Positions 17,289 to 25,455 of a stretch of DNA of 64,000 bases are shown here, in pieces. The first letter of the stretch is position 1, and every line of letters begins with the position of its first letter. Below the pieces are notes generated by a model, which had not been told where the DNA came from, ran no database searches, and saw nothing but the letters and a program-made list of their open reading frames with translations. The position numbers were made by a program, and so were the translations under genes. Source of the stretch: Brevundimonas nasdae (GTDB lineage Bacteria; Pseudomonadota; Alphaproteobacteria; Caulobacterales; Caulobacteraceae); NCBI RefSeq assembly GCF_016654005.1, contig NZ_JAEPWN010000014.1, forward strand, positions 1 through 64,000, read 5' to 3'.

Positions 17289-18674
17289 ATGTCCGCACTG
17301 CACTCCCAACTGGCCCCCGCACACGACGCCGAAGCCGCAATCCCGGTGCGTTTCGTTGGGCCGGGCGGGCAGTTGAATGAGGCGGCGCAGCTCTGGGCCG
17401 ATGTCCATGCCTTCGAAGGCAAGTCCGGCCAGCTTCTGGTCGTGCCGAATGCGCAGGGCGGCGTGGGTCAGGTGATCGTCGGCGCGGGCGACCGGTTCGA
17501 CCCCATGTCCGCGCGCGGCCTTTCGGCGCGCCTTCCGGGCGGGGTTTACAGGCTGGATGTGGCGGCGGATCAGGCGGGGCAGGCGACGCTGGCCTTCCTG
17601 CTGGGGACCTATGTGTTCGACCGCTACAAGGCGCGGACGGACAAGGGGCTGGTGCGGCTTGTGACGCCCGAGGGGCTAGACGCCGCCGAGGTCAGCCGCA
17701 TCGCCGCCGCCTGCGCCCTGGCGCGGGAAATGGTCGACACCCCCGCCGCCGACATGGGGCCGTTGCAGATCGAGACCATCGCCCGCGAGATCGCCGAAAG
17801 CGCCGGGGCGAAGATCACGGTGACGACCGGCGACGCCCTGCTGGAAGACAACTACCCCGCCGTTCATGCCGTGGGCCGCGCCGCCGCCCCGCACCGGGCG
17901 CCCCGCGTTATCGAAATCGGCTGGAAGCTGGACCAGACGGACCTGCCGCTGGTCGCCCTGGTCGGCAAGGGGGTGGTGTTCGACACCGGCGGTCTGGACC
18001 TGAAGCCCGCCGTCGGAATGCGCAACATGAAGAAGGACATGGGCGGATCGGCTCATGCTCTGGCGCTGGGGCGGCTGGTCATGCAGGCGGACCTGCCCGT
18101 GCGGCTGGTGGTCATCGTGGCGGCGGTCGAGAATGCGGTGTCCGCCGACGCCTTCCGTCCCGGCGATATCCTGAACAGCCGCAAGGGTCTGACCATCGAG
18201 ATCGGCAACACCGACGCCGAAGGAAGACTGATCCTTGCCGACGCCCTGACGCGGGCGGGCGAGCATTCGCCGGACCTGACGCTGGACTTCGCCACCCTGA
18301 CCGGCGCCGCGCGGATCGCCCTGGGGCCGGACCTGCCGCCGCTCTATACCGATGATGAAGCCCTGGCGGAGGGTCTGCTGGCGGCGGCGGCTGAGGTGCG
18401 CGATCCCCTGTGGCGGATGCCGCTGTGGGCCGGATATCGCGCGGCGCTGGACACCGAGATCGCGGACATGAAGAACGATTCCTCGGCCTGGGCCCAGGCC
18501 GGATCGGTCACCGCCGCCCTGTTCCTGCAGAAGTTCGCACCCGTAACCGGCGCCTGGGCGCACATGGACATCTTCGCCTGGAACCCCCGCGCCCGCCCCG
18601 GTTTCCCCGAGGGCGCTGAGGCCCAGGCGCTGCGGGCCTGTTACGCCATGCTGAGGGCGCGATACGCCGCCTGA
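17289..18674 (+). CDS. M17 leucyl aminopeptidase family protein
   Basis: A 461-residue cytosolic metallo-aminopeptidase removing N-terminal residues from peptides. The M17 catalytic domain is complete: GKGVVFDTGGLDLKP near 234 (metal-binding Lys/Asp), MKKDMGGSAHAL near 250, the signature NTDAEGRLILADAL near 313 and LDFATLTGAARIALG near 335. Its N-terminal domain is shorter and more diverged than E. coli PepA, as in the PepA-related PepB-like group. It follows an 88-nt divergent gap from the TPR gene. Confidence 0.88.
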   Translation: MSALHSQLAPAHDAEAAIPVRFVGPGGQLNEAAQLWADVHAFEGKSGQLLVVPNAQGGVGQVIVGAGDRFDPMSARGLSARLPGGVYRLDVAADQAGQATLAFLLGTYVFDRYKARTDKGLVRLVTPEGLDAAEVSRIAAACALAREMVDTPAADMGPLQIETIAREIAESAGAKITVTTGDALLEDNYPAVHAVGRAAAPHRAPRVIEIGWKLDQTDLPLVALVGKGVVFDTGGLDLKPAVGMRNMKKDMGGSAHALALGRLVMQADLPVRLVVIVAAVENAVSADAFRPGDILNSRKGLTIEIGNTDAEGRLILADALTRAGEHSPDLTLDFATLTGAARIALGPDLPPLYTDDEALAEGLLAAAAEVRDPLWRMPLWAGYRAALDTEIADMKNDSSAWAQAGSVTAALFLQKFAPVTGAWAHMDIFAWNPRARPGFPEGAEAQALRACYAMLRARYAA

Positions 18675-18677
18675 TCG

Positions 18678-19151
18678 TCAGGCGAAGACCGCGTCAGGTT
18701 CTATCTCGCTGCTTTCGTCGGACGGCGGTCGAAGCGGTCGGATGCGCCGCGCCCTCGACCGCACGCCCTTGACTGCCGTTGTCGCCATACGTGCGGCGAT
18801 GCTGACGACAGTCCGGGTCTGACGAACCAGCCCGCGCCAACTGGCTGCGGCGCGCAGGCTGATGGCCAGAACCATCATGTCGAACACCACGGTCGCGTCG
18901 AACATCAGCACCCAGCCCGTCAGTTCGGGCGCGGCCATCGCGTATATCCGCACGCCTTCCGCCTCGAACAGGGCGACGGCCAGAACGCCAAGGCCGACGA
19001 CCAGAAGCAGGCCAAGGACCTGTCCGCGCGAGATGCGGGATAGGTGACGTGCGGGCGTCTCCACCAGCCAAAGTCTTAACGACGCGCCGATTGGTCCTCG
19101 GTCAAAAAGGGTCAATCCGAAGGCAATGAGCAGGCTTGATATCAGCAGCAT
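18678..19151 (-). CDS. Hypothetical membrane protein
   Basis: A 157-residue protein I do not recognise. It has an N-terminal hydrophobic segment (LLISSLLIAFGLTLF), a second (VLGLLLVVGLGVLAVALF near 45) and a third (GWVLMFDATVVFDMMVLAISL near 78). A basic, Arg-rich C-terminal tail of about 50 residues follows, probably cytosolic. It converges on the M17 gene with only 3 nt between. Confidence 0.65.
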   Translation of the reverse strand: MLLISSLLIAFGLTLFDRGPIGASLRLWLVETPARHLSRISRGQVLGLLLVVGLGVLAVALFEAEGVRIYAMAAPELTGWVLMFDATVVFDMMVLAISLRAAASWRGLVRQTRTVVSIAARMATTAVKGVRSRARRIRPLRPPSDESSEIEPDAVFA

Positions 19152-19331
19152 GTGGGGCCCCAGATGCGTTCACCCTTTGGAATCGATGTGGGCGCGCCCC
19201 TTGCCCATTCAAGCCGGACAGTCAAACAAGCCGAACGCGGTTCTGTTGATTGTCCTCAGAAAATCGTCGGCTGTTAACGGGCGGTTCGCCATCAGTGGAT
19301 AGTCTGGGGGCTCCATAGACGCGAGCCCACG

Positions 19332-20117
19332 TTGACCGACGTCCTCGACCTTCTTCCGCCCGGCGATCTGCTCGCCCGTTCCGACCTCGCCGAACAGGCG
19401 CTGGAGGGGCTGGTGCGCGCCGACCGGTATCGCAAAACCGACGCCATGCATTGTCGGGCGCCGGTGGCGGACCTGTTTTCGTCCAGCGATGAGCGGATCG
19501 ACCAGCTGCTGTTCGGCGAGATTTTCGATGTGCTGGAGACAGTGGGCGGCCGGGCGTTCGGTCGCGCGCGCCGCGATGGCGTGGTCGGCTGGGTCGTGCT
19601 GGACAGTCTGAGAGAAGGGGCGCCGCTGGCGACCCGGCGCGTCGCCGCCGTCGATGCGGCCCTGCCGTTGAATTCTCTGGTGATCGAGGCGGAAGGTCTG
19701 GCCGAGGCCGATCTGGCGCCGGTCGGCGATTTCGAACGTGATCCCGTTGCGGTGGCCGAACGCCTGCTGGGGCGGCCTCATGCGCTGGGCGCGCGGTCCT
19801 CGATTGAGACCGATTGCTCGGGTCTGGTGCAGCAGGCGCTGCTGGCCTGTGGTCTGGCCGGACCGCGCCGTTCGCACGCCCAAGCCGAACTGGGCCGCGC
19901 GGTTGCGGCGGATGACCTTCAACGCGGCGACATTGTCGTCTGGATGGCGCCGCAAGGTGATCATGATTGGACCGGACATTCGGCCCTGATGATCGACGGC
20001 GAACGTCTGATCCACTCGACCGGATCGCGCGGCGGGGTGGTGATCGAGACTGTGGCCGAGGTCGAGGCGCGCTTCGTCGCCGACGGCTTCGCTCCCGCCG
20101 TCTTCCGCCGCCTTTGA
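19332..20117 (+). CDS. NlpC/P60 family cysteine peptidase
   Basis: A 261-residue cell-wall-type peptidase. The C-terminal NlpC/P60 domain shows the catalytic Cys in TDCSGLVQQALL near 162, the His in GHSALMIDG near 217 and a polar His in LIHSTGSRGG. The N-terminal half resembles the bacterial SH3 domains that precede NlpC/P60 (VLETVGGRAFGRARRDGVVGWV near 75). Such proteins cleave D-Glu-mDAP or related peptide links. No signal peptide is visible. The start is a TTG at 19332 with a GGGGG stretch about 30 nt up, so the true start is uncertain. A bidirectional terminator follows. Confidence 0.82.
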   Translation: MTDVLDLLPPGDLLARSDLAEQALEGLVRADRYRKTDAMHCRAPVADLFSSSDERIDQLLFGEIFDVLETVGGRAFGRARRDGVVGWVVLDSLREGAPLATRRVAAVDAALPLNSLVIEAEGLAEADLAPVGDFERDPVAVAERLLGRPHALGARSSIETDCSGLVQQALLACGLAGPRRSHAQAELGRAVAADDLQRGDIVVWMAPQGDHDWTGHSALMIDGERLIHSTGSRGGVVIETVAEVEARFVADGFAPAVFRRL

Positions 20118-20141
20118 GATTCAAGACGAACGGACATGAAA

Positions 20142-20169
20142 AAGGGGCGGCTCCTGCGAGCCGCCCCTT
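20142..20169. terminator. Bidirectional hairpin terminator
   Basis: AAGGGGCGGCTC and GAGCCGCCCCTT form a perfect 12-bp stem around CTGC. It sits 25 nt after the NlpC/P60 gene and 18 nt beyond the end of the opposite-strand cytochrome gene. On the minus strand it is flanked by a T-rich tail (TTTTTCATG). Confidence 0.85.
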
Positions 20170-20186
20170 CTCAATTCAGCGCTGGA

Positions 20187-20879
20187 TCAGTGCGCGGCGG
20201 CGGGCGCCGGCGCTTCTGCCTGTGCCGCAGCTGCAGCCGCCGGAGCTTCTGCGCCAGCTGCGCCCTCGGCAGGGGCGGCGCCTTCTGCCGGAGCCTCGGC
20301 CGGAGCCGCCGCGCCCGGCTGACGCGAAGGATCGGGCGCCGGGATCGGGTCGTTGGTCGAGCCCTGGGTGCGCAGCCAGGCGATCAGATTGATGCGCGTC
20401 TGGGTGTCGCGGATGCCGGCGAACGACATCTTTGTGCCGGGCACATATTTGGCCGGGGCCGTGATGAAGCTGTTCAGGGCGTCATAGTTCCAGGTCGGAA
20501 CATCGGCCTTGTGCTTGGTCATGGCGTCCGAATAGGCGAAGCCTGCGCGGTGCAGGACCGGGCCGCCGACCACGCCGTACAGGTTAGGACCGATCTTGTC
20601 GGCGCCGCCCTGGTGCGCGTCGTGACAGGCCTGGCAGCGCGCGAACGCCGCCTCGCCAGCCGCCAGATCCGCCGTCGGCAGGACCGTGCCCCAGTCCGGC
20701 GGCAGCTCCACTTCCGCAGCGCCGCCTGCCGCCTCATCGGGGGCGTCGACGAAATAGCCCATCTTTTCGGGGGGCTCAGAATGATAGATCAGGCCCGAAG
20801 CCTGCTGCACGACCAGGATGACGAAAGCCGTCCCCAGGGCCGCACCGAAAATCTTGTTCCACTTCAGATCGCCGCTCAT
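20187..20879 (-). CDS. Membrane-anchored cytochrome c (CycM/c552 type)
   Basis: A 230-residue class I cytochrome c. An N-terminal uncleaved membrane anchor (FGAALGTAFVILVVQQASGL near 10) is followed by the haem site CQACH near 79 and the distal Met in KMSFAGIRD near 148. It resembles the CycM-type cytochromes that carry electrons from the bc1 complex to cytochrome oxidase. About 60 residues of Ala/Pro/Glu-rich low-complexity sequence follow the haem domain, an unusual tail. I chose ATG 20879 because upstream codons in frame look non-coding and the anchor begins right after it. Confidence 0.88.
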   Translation of the reverse strand: MSGDLKWNKIFGAALGTAFVILVVQQASGLIYHSEPPEKMGYFVDAPDEAAGGAAEVELPPDWGTVLPTADLAAGEAAFARCQACHDAHQGGADKIGPNLYGVVGGPVLHRAGFAYSDAMTKHKADVPTWNYDALNSFITAPAKYVPGTKMSFAGIRDTQTRINLIAWLRTQGSTNDPIPAPDPSRQPGAAAPAEAPAEGAAPAEGAAGAEAPAAAAAAQAEAPAPAAAH

Positions 20880-21024
20880 GCGCCTGGTCGATTCCCTCTG
20901 CCGCTCCGGGCCCCTCGCAAAACACGCCCCGGACATATTCTTGCCTTGGCGTCTCTGGCACGGTAGCGCGGCCTTCGCAACCGCGCCCGGCACATGACGG
21001 GTCCGACAGTCGTCAGGGAAGCCG

Positions 21025-21747
21025 ATGAATCCTTTGATAATGATACCCGCTCGCATGGCGGCGACCCGTCTGCCGAACAAGCCGCTGGCCGATATCGGCG
21101 GCGTGCCCATGATCGTTCGCGCCTACCAGCAGGCTGAGGCCTCGGGCCTCCCGGTTGCGGTCGCTGCGGGCGATCCCGAGATCGTGGCGGCCATCGAAGC
21201 CATTGGCGGCCGTGCGATCCTGACCGACCCCAACCTGCCCAGCGGGTCCGACCGCATCCGCGCCGCCGTGGACGCCATCGACCCTGAAGGCGATTTTGAC
21301 GCGGTCATCAATGTGCAGGGCGACATGCCGTTCGCCAGTCCCGGTCTGGCCACCGCCTGCGCCGCCATCCTGCATGGCGAGCCGACGTGCGACATTGCGA
21401 CCCTGGTGGCGAGGGAGGCGGACGCCTCGGACCGCGCCAACCCTGACGTGGTCAAGGCCGTGCTGGCCCTGGCTGAGGGTGAGCGTCAGGCCCGCGCCCT
21501 CTATTTCACCCGTTCGACCCTTTATGGGGAGGCGCCGATCTGGCGTCACATCGGCGTCTATGGCTATCGCCGTGCGGCGCTGAATCGGTTCTGCGACGCG
21601 CCGCAGTCGCCTCTGGAGAAGCGCGAGAAGCTGGAGCAGCTGCGCGCCTTGGAGATGGGGATGCAGATCTGGGCCGCCGTCATCGACGAGGCCCCCCTGT
21701 CCGTCGACAACCCGGCGGACCTCGAAGCGGCCCGCGCGCTGATTTAG
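21025..21747 (+). CDS. kdsB: 3-deoxy-manno-octulosonate cytidylyltransferase
   Basis: Activates Kdo with CTP to give CMP-Kdo for lipid A-core assembly. The 240-residue protein shows IPARMAATRLPNKPLADIGG near 7 (nucleotide-binding Arg/Lys), SGSDRIRAA near 73 and VINVQGDMPF near 93. The family usually has QGDEP at the last site; here it is QGDMP. YFTRSTLYG near 160 and GVYGYRRAALNRF near 174 fit KdsB. It starts 145 nt from the divergent cytochrome gene. Confidence 0.92.
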   Translation: MNPLIMIPARMAATRLPNKPLADIGGVPMIVRAYQQAEASGLPVAVAAGDPEIVAAIEAIGGRAILTDPNLPSGSDRIRAAVDAIDPEGDFDAVINVQGDMPFASPGLATACAAILHGEPTCDIATLVAREADASDRANPDVVKAVLALAEGERQARALYFTRSTLYGEAPIWRHIGVYGYRRAALNRFCDAPQSPLEKREKLEQLRALEMGMQIWAAVIDEAPLSVDNPADLEAARALI

Positions 21748-21754
21748 GCTCCAT

Positions 21755-21881
21755 CGTCATTCCTGGGCTGAAGGAAGCGAAGAGCCCGGAATCCAGGGTT
21801 GCAGGCGTGGCGCTCGATGCATTCCACAGCGGATGCAGGCCTCCTGGGTTCCGGGTTCGTCCTACGGACGCCCCGAATGAC
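21755..21881. repeat. Intergenic repeat, copy 1 (inverted termini CGTCATTCC / GAATGAC)
   Basis: About 127 bp between kdsB and nudC. It opens CGTCATTCCTGGGCTGA and closes GGACGCCCCGAATGAC, so the ends are near-perfect inverted repeats. A second copy lies at 38614-38742 with the same ends and the same internal landmarks: AAGCGAAGA, CCAGGG and GGGTTCGTCCT(A/T)CGGACGCCCC. The middle of the two copies differs. This looks like a REP/MITE-type dispersed element. Confidence 0.85.
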
Positions 21882-21907
21882 AGTCTTCGCTGAGTGCCGA
21901 TTGCGCC

Positions 21908-22828
21908 TTAAGCCTCCTCCGCCCAGGCCTTGATCAGGCTGTGGGCGATGGCGAAGGGGGGCGGGGCCTGGATCGTCGGGTGTTCGCCCGCCAGCACCGC
22001 TCGCGCCTCGGCCCGCGTCAGCCAGGCGACCGATTCAAGTTCGGTCTGGTCCGGTTGCGCCTGATTGTCCGACACCTCGGCGATCAGGCCGATCATCAGT
22101 TGCGACGGGAAGGGCCACGGCTGGCTGGAGTGATAGGCCGTGTCGACCACCGTCAGGCCCGCCTCTTCCTTCACCTCGCGGGCGCAGGCCTCCTCGATTG
22201 ATTCGCCGGGCTCCAGGAAACCGGCCAGGGCCGACATCCGGCCCTGCGGCCAGGCGGCCTGACGTCCCAGAAGACAGACCGGCTCCGGCCCGCCCTTATA
22301 GACGGGCAGCATGATGGTGACCGGATCGACGCGGGGGAAATGTTCGGTTCCGCAGGCCGGGCAGACGCGTTTCCAGCCGCCCGACGCCGTCTGGGTCAGG
22401 GTGCCGCAGTTGGCGCAGAAGCCGTGCCTGCGCCGCCAGTCGAACAGGCTCTTGGCGCCGCCCGCCATGGCGGCCTCGCTTGCCGACAGGATGGCGGCGG
22501 CGGCCCGCATCTCATGAAAGGCGCCAATGCCCCGCACCGGCCCCTCGGCGGGGTCGATTGAGCCTTCGAATTCGACGGCGAAGACCGGCTCGTCCTTCCA
22601 CAGGCCCAGGAACAGTTCGCGGTCGCGCACCATGTCGCGGGCGTGGGCCATCGACAGCCAGGTCAGGCGCGGACCGTCCGCGCTGTCCTCGATCAGCGGG
22701 CGGCCTTCCCACAGCACCATCGCCTGGGCGTAAGGCTTGTCCGCCTGCTCGGCCAGCCACTCGGGATCGTTGCGAAGGTCGCCGGCGCGGTCCAGCGGAT
22801 TGCCGGCGAAGATGTTCAGGTGAGCCAT
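21908..22828 (-). CDS. nudC: NAD(+)/NADH diphosphatase (Nudix)
   Basis: Hydrolyses NAD(H) to NMN(H) and AMP; some members remove NAD caps from RNA. The 306-residue protein has a zinc ribbon (FCANCG near 137 and CPACG near 156) and the Nudix box GFLEPGESIEEACAREVKEE, where the GxxxExxxxxREVKEE pattern is intact. The SQPWPFPSQLMIG motif after the box is the NudC hallmark. An N-terminal domain of about 130 residues precedes the ribbon. Confidence 0.94.
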   Translation of the reverse strand: MAHLNIFAGNPLDRAGDLRNDPEWLAEQADKPYAQAMVLWEGRPLIEDSADGPRLTWLSMAHARDMVRDRELFLGLWKDEPVFAVEFEGSIDPAEGPVRGIGAFHEMRAAAAILSASEAAMAGGAKSLFDWRRRHGFCANCGTLTQTASGGWKRVCPACGTEHFPRVDPVTIMLPVYKGGPEPVCLLGRQAAWPQGRMSALAGFLEPGESIEEACAREVKEEAGLTVVDTAYHSSQPWPFPSQLMIGLIAEVSDNQAQPDQTELESVAWLTRAEARAVLAGEHPTIQAPPPFAIAHSLIKAWAEEA

Positions 22829-22866
22829 GCCTCCTTGTAGCGCCGCTGCAGGAGGGGCGAGAAGAC

Positions 22867-22895
22867 TTGATTCTCATCGCATCAGCCGTCATATC
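22867..22895 (+). promoter_or_regulatory. Candidate promoter of the SRP RNA gene
   Basis: TTGATT at 22867-22872 and CATATC at 22890-22895 are separated by 17 nt. Transcription would begin near 22902, just where the SRP RNA terminal stem starts. Confidence 0.5.
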
Positions 22896-22899
22896 CCCT

Positions 22900-22990
22900 C
22901 TCGGAGATCGCGGGCGAAGGCTTCGCCAATCTGGTCAGGGCCGGAAGGCAGCAGCCACAACGAATTCACCTTCGGGTCGCGGTCTCTACT
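22900..22990 (+). ncRNA. ffs: Small signal recognition particle RNA (4.5S type)
   Basis: The conserved domain IV apex is present: GGTCAGGGCCGGAAGG and then CAGCAGCC at 22933-22957, with the GGAA tetraloop and the asymmetric internal loop that bind Ffh. Flanking strands pair: CGAAGG with CCTTCG, TTCG with CGAA, TGG with CCA, and GAGATCGCG with CGCGGTCTC (with one G-U pair) at the base. The length of about 90 nt fits the bacterial short form. It begins about 70 nt from the nudC start, on the opposite strand. Confidence 0.93.
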
Positions 22991-23080
22991 TCCCCTGCAT
23001 TTTGAGTGCGCCATGCTCGCGACGCGGTCTGCGGGATGCGGCGCGTTGTCGGACGCGGCTGATTATGAGACTGTCGTTAT

Positions 23081-23458
23081 ATGAAGCGGCTATGGCTCAT
23101 CGCGTTGCTCCCTCTAAGCGCCTGCGGATCGGCGCCCTCGGAGCCGCGTCAGCAACTGACTGAGATCAGAATGCCCCCTGGGATCGGGTGCGATTTCGAC
23201 GCTTCGTGGTCAGACGCTGCGGAGATTGGTCTGAATGCCGACGGAACAGTGGAAATTTCCACATGGGGCGGCGAGCAGGCTAACCTGCCGTCAAAAGCGG
23301 AGATCGGCCGAAGCCTCTATGCCTTCGGCATCAACATCGAACAGACCGTCTATGTGCGGGCGGACGTGTCGGCTCCTTACGGAGAGGTCGTGCAGATCAT
23401 GCGCGATCTATCGATGAGGGGTTACGAGGACATACGTTTGAGAAACACGCCGCTTTAG
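23081..23458 (+). CDS. Lipoprotein with ExbD/TolR-like periplasmic domain
   Basis: A 125-residue protein. MKRLWLIALLPLSAC is a lipoprotein signal peptide with a lipobox ending in Cys15. The mature part has EIGLNADGTVEI near 49 and TVYVRADVSAPYGEVVQIM near 88, followed by RDLSMRGYEDIRL. This closely follows the pattern of the ExbD/TolR periplasmic domain (vyIraD..v.Y..vv.vm). It lacks the ExbD transmembrane helix with its proton-carrying Asp, so it cannot by itself energise transport. It is likely an envelope-anchored stand-alone form. No exbB/tolQ gene is nearby. Confidence 0.7.
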   Translation: MKRLWLIALLPLSACGSAPSEPRQQLTEIRMPPGIGCDFDASWSDAAEIGLNADGTVEISTWGGEQANLPSKAEIGRSLYAFGINIEQTVYVRADVSAPYGEVVQIMRDLSMRGYEDIRLRNTPL

Positions 23459-23545
23459 GCCTCAGGCGTCGGCAACTGTGGGCTTCGCGCATTTTCGCGC
23501 GTGTCCGGCTTCGCCGCGAGCATTACGCACTGTAAGACTGTCGCC

Positions 23546-25396
23546 ATGACGGACCATGACCCCAGCCTCGACGGCCCGCCCTGGGAAGAGGACGACGTCG
23601 CCGAACGCGACGAGAACACCGACGATATGTTCGGCGCGCCTGCGCCTGAACCGGCTGCCGCGACCGTGGCTGCGGCGCCTGTCGTCGCGCCCAAAACCGC
23701 GCCGTCGGAGGGCGTGGCCCATGCCGACGACGGCGCCGCCTATCAGGTGCTGGCGCGCAAATACCGCCCGCGCACCTTTGAGGACCTGATCGGGCAGGAG
23801 GCGATGGTGCGCACCCTGACCAACGCCTTCGCCACAGGCCGGATCGCCCACGCCTTCATGCTGACCGGGGTGCGGGGGGTCGGCAAGACCACGACCGCGC
23901 GTCTGCTGGCCCGCGCGCTGAACAATGAAACCGACACCATCGACCGGCCGTCGCTGACCCTGAGCGCCCACGGACGGCACGACGCCGCCATTATGGCCGG
24001 GCAACACATGGACGTCATGGAGATGGACGCCGCGTCGCACACGGGCGTCAACGACATCCGCGACATCCTGGAAAGCGTCCGCTACGCCCCGGTCGAGGCC
24101 CGCTACAAGGTCTATGTGCTGGACGAGGTCCACATGCTGTCGACGCAGGCGTTCAACGCCCTGCTGAAGACGCTGGAAGAGCCGCCGCCCCACGCCAAAT
24201 TCATCTTCGCCACGACCGAAATCCGCAAGGTGCCGGTGACGATCCTCAGCCGCTGCCAGCGCTTCGACCTGCGCCGGGTCGAGCCGGAGATCCTGGTCGA
24301 GCACCTGGGCCGGATCGCCGACCGCGAAGGCATGAAGATCGAACAGGACGCCCTGGCCCTGATCTCACGCGCGGCGGAAGGCTCGGTGCGCGACGGCCTG
24401 TCGCTGCTGGATCAGGCCCTGGTGCAGGCCGAGCGCGGCCAGATGGTCAAGACCGAGACGGTGCGCGACATGCTGGGTCTGGCCGACCGCAGCCAGACCA
24501 TCGCCCTGTTCGAATCGATCATGGCGGGCCGCACGCCCGAGGCGCTGGAGAATTTCCGCACCCTGTACGGCTTCGGCGCCGATCCGGTGCAGGTGACCAA
24601 CGACCTGCTGGAGCATTGCCACGCGGCCTCGGTCGCCAAGATGCTGGGCCCGAATGCGACCCGCCTGCCCAATGATCAGGCGCAGAAGCTGACGGCCCTG
24701 GGCGCGGCCATTCCCGCGGCGACCCTGTCGCGCACCTGGCAGATGCTGCTGAAGGCGTTGGACGAGGTGCGCCGCGCGCCCAATCCCGCCGATGCGGTGG
24801 AGATGGCCATCGTGCGTCTGGCCTATGCCGCCGACCTGCCGGGACCGGAAGAGGCGCTGAAACGTCTGCAGTCCGGCGATCCCATCGGCGGCGGCTCGGC
24901 TCCGCGTGGCGGCGGCGGTGGAGGCGGGGGCGGCGGCGCCTCGGCCCAACTGGCGGCGCGTCCGGTGGTTCAGGCCGCCTTGCCCAATCCGCAGAGTTTC
25001 GAGCAGGTCGTGGCCCTGATCGGCGAGAAGCGCGAAATCGGCCTGCAGATGGATGTCGAGCGGTTCGTCAAACCCGTCTCGTTCAAGCCCGGCGCCATCG
25101 TCTATGAAAGCGTCGAGGGCGCGCCGATTGAACTGGCGCGCAAGCTGGCTGGGCGGTTGAAGGAATGGACCGGCCGCACCTGGCTGATCGCCGCCAACGG
25201 CCAGGGCGGCGGCGAAACCCTGATCGAACAACAGAAGAAGGCCCGCGCGGCCGAGCGTGCGGCGGTCGAGGCCGATCCGTTCGTGGTTGCGGTGCTGAAG
25301 GCCTTCCCCGGCGCGACCCTGGGCGAGATCAAGCGGATCGCCCCCACGGTGGTGACCCCGGAAATCCCCGACGACGCAGGCGACGACGAGGACTGA
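23546..25396 (+). CDS. dnaX: DNA polymerase III subunits gamma and tau
   Basis: Clamp-loader ATPase of 616 residues. The AAA+ core has Walker A GVRGVGKTTTARL near 110, Walker B VYVLDEVHMLS near 189 and the SRC arginine-finger motif ILSRCQRF near 233. The stretch that normally carries the four zinc-binding Cys (between ARALN and MDVMEMDAAS) contains none. A run of ten Gly (SAPRGGGGGG... near 453) separates the clamp-loader domain from the tau-specific C-terminus (about 470-616). No A-run slippery site for gamma frameshifting is seen. ATG 23546 is used; it is the only good start close to the conserved region. The first 65 residues are acidic and Ala-rich. ybaB and recR, classic partners, follow after one opposite-strand gene. 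Confidence 0.95.
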   Translation: MTDHDPSLDGPPWEEDDVAERDENTDDMFGAPAPEPAAATVAAAPVVAPKTAPSEGVAHADDGAAYQVLARKYRPRTFEDLIGQEAMVRTLTNAFATGRIAHAFMLTGVRGVGKTTTARLLARALNNETDTIDRPSLTLSAHGRHDAAIMAGQHMDVMEMDAASHTGVNDIRDILESVRYAPVEARYKVYVLDEVHMLSTQAFNALLKTLEEPPPHAKFIFATTEIRKVPVTILSRCQRFDLRRVEPEILVEHLGRIADREGMKIEQDALALISRAAEGSVRDGLSLLDQALVQAERGQMVKTETVRDMLGLADRSQTIALFESIMAGRTPEALENFRTLYGFGADPVQVTNDLLEHCHAASVAKMLGPNATRLPNDQAQKLTALGAAIPAATLSRTWQMLLKALDEVRRAPNPADAVEMAIVRLAYAADLPGPEEALKRLQSGDPIGGGSAPRGGGGGGGGGGASAQLAARPVVQAALPNPQSFEQVVALIGEKREIGLQMDVERFVKPVSFKPGAIVYESVEGAPIELARKLAGRLKEWTGRTWLIAANGQGGGETLIEQQKKARAAERAAVEADPFVVAVLKAFPGATLGEIKRIAPTVVTPEIPDDAGDDED

Positions 25397-25403
25397 AAAC
25401 GAA

Positions 25404-25432
25404 AAGGCCCCGGACCAGCGTCCGGGGCCTTT
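25404..25432. terminator. dnaX terminator
   Basis: AAGGCCCCGGAC and GTCCGGGGCCTT form a perfect 12-bp stem around CAGC, followed by TTGATCTTCT. It lies 8 nt past the dnaX stop and may also serve the convergent nitroreductase gene, with GAAAA flanking giving TTTTC on the minus strand. Confidence 0.9.
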
Positions 25433-25455
25433 GATCTTCTAAAGCAGGCTTCGCC

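Noticed and set aside
24890-24960. Programmed frameshift site in dnaX making gamma
   Set aside because: No A-rich slippery heptamer is seen; the G-rich stretch encodes glycines in one frame and continues to a full tau.
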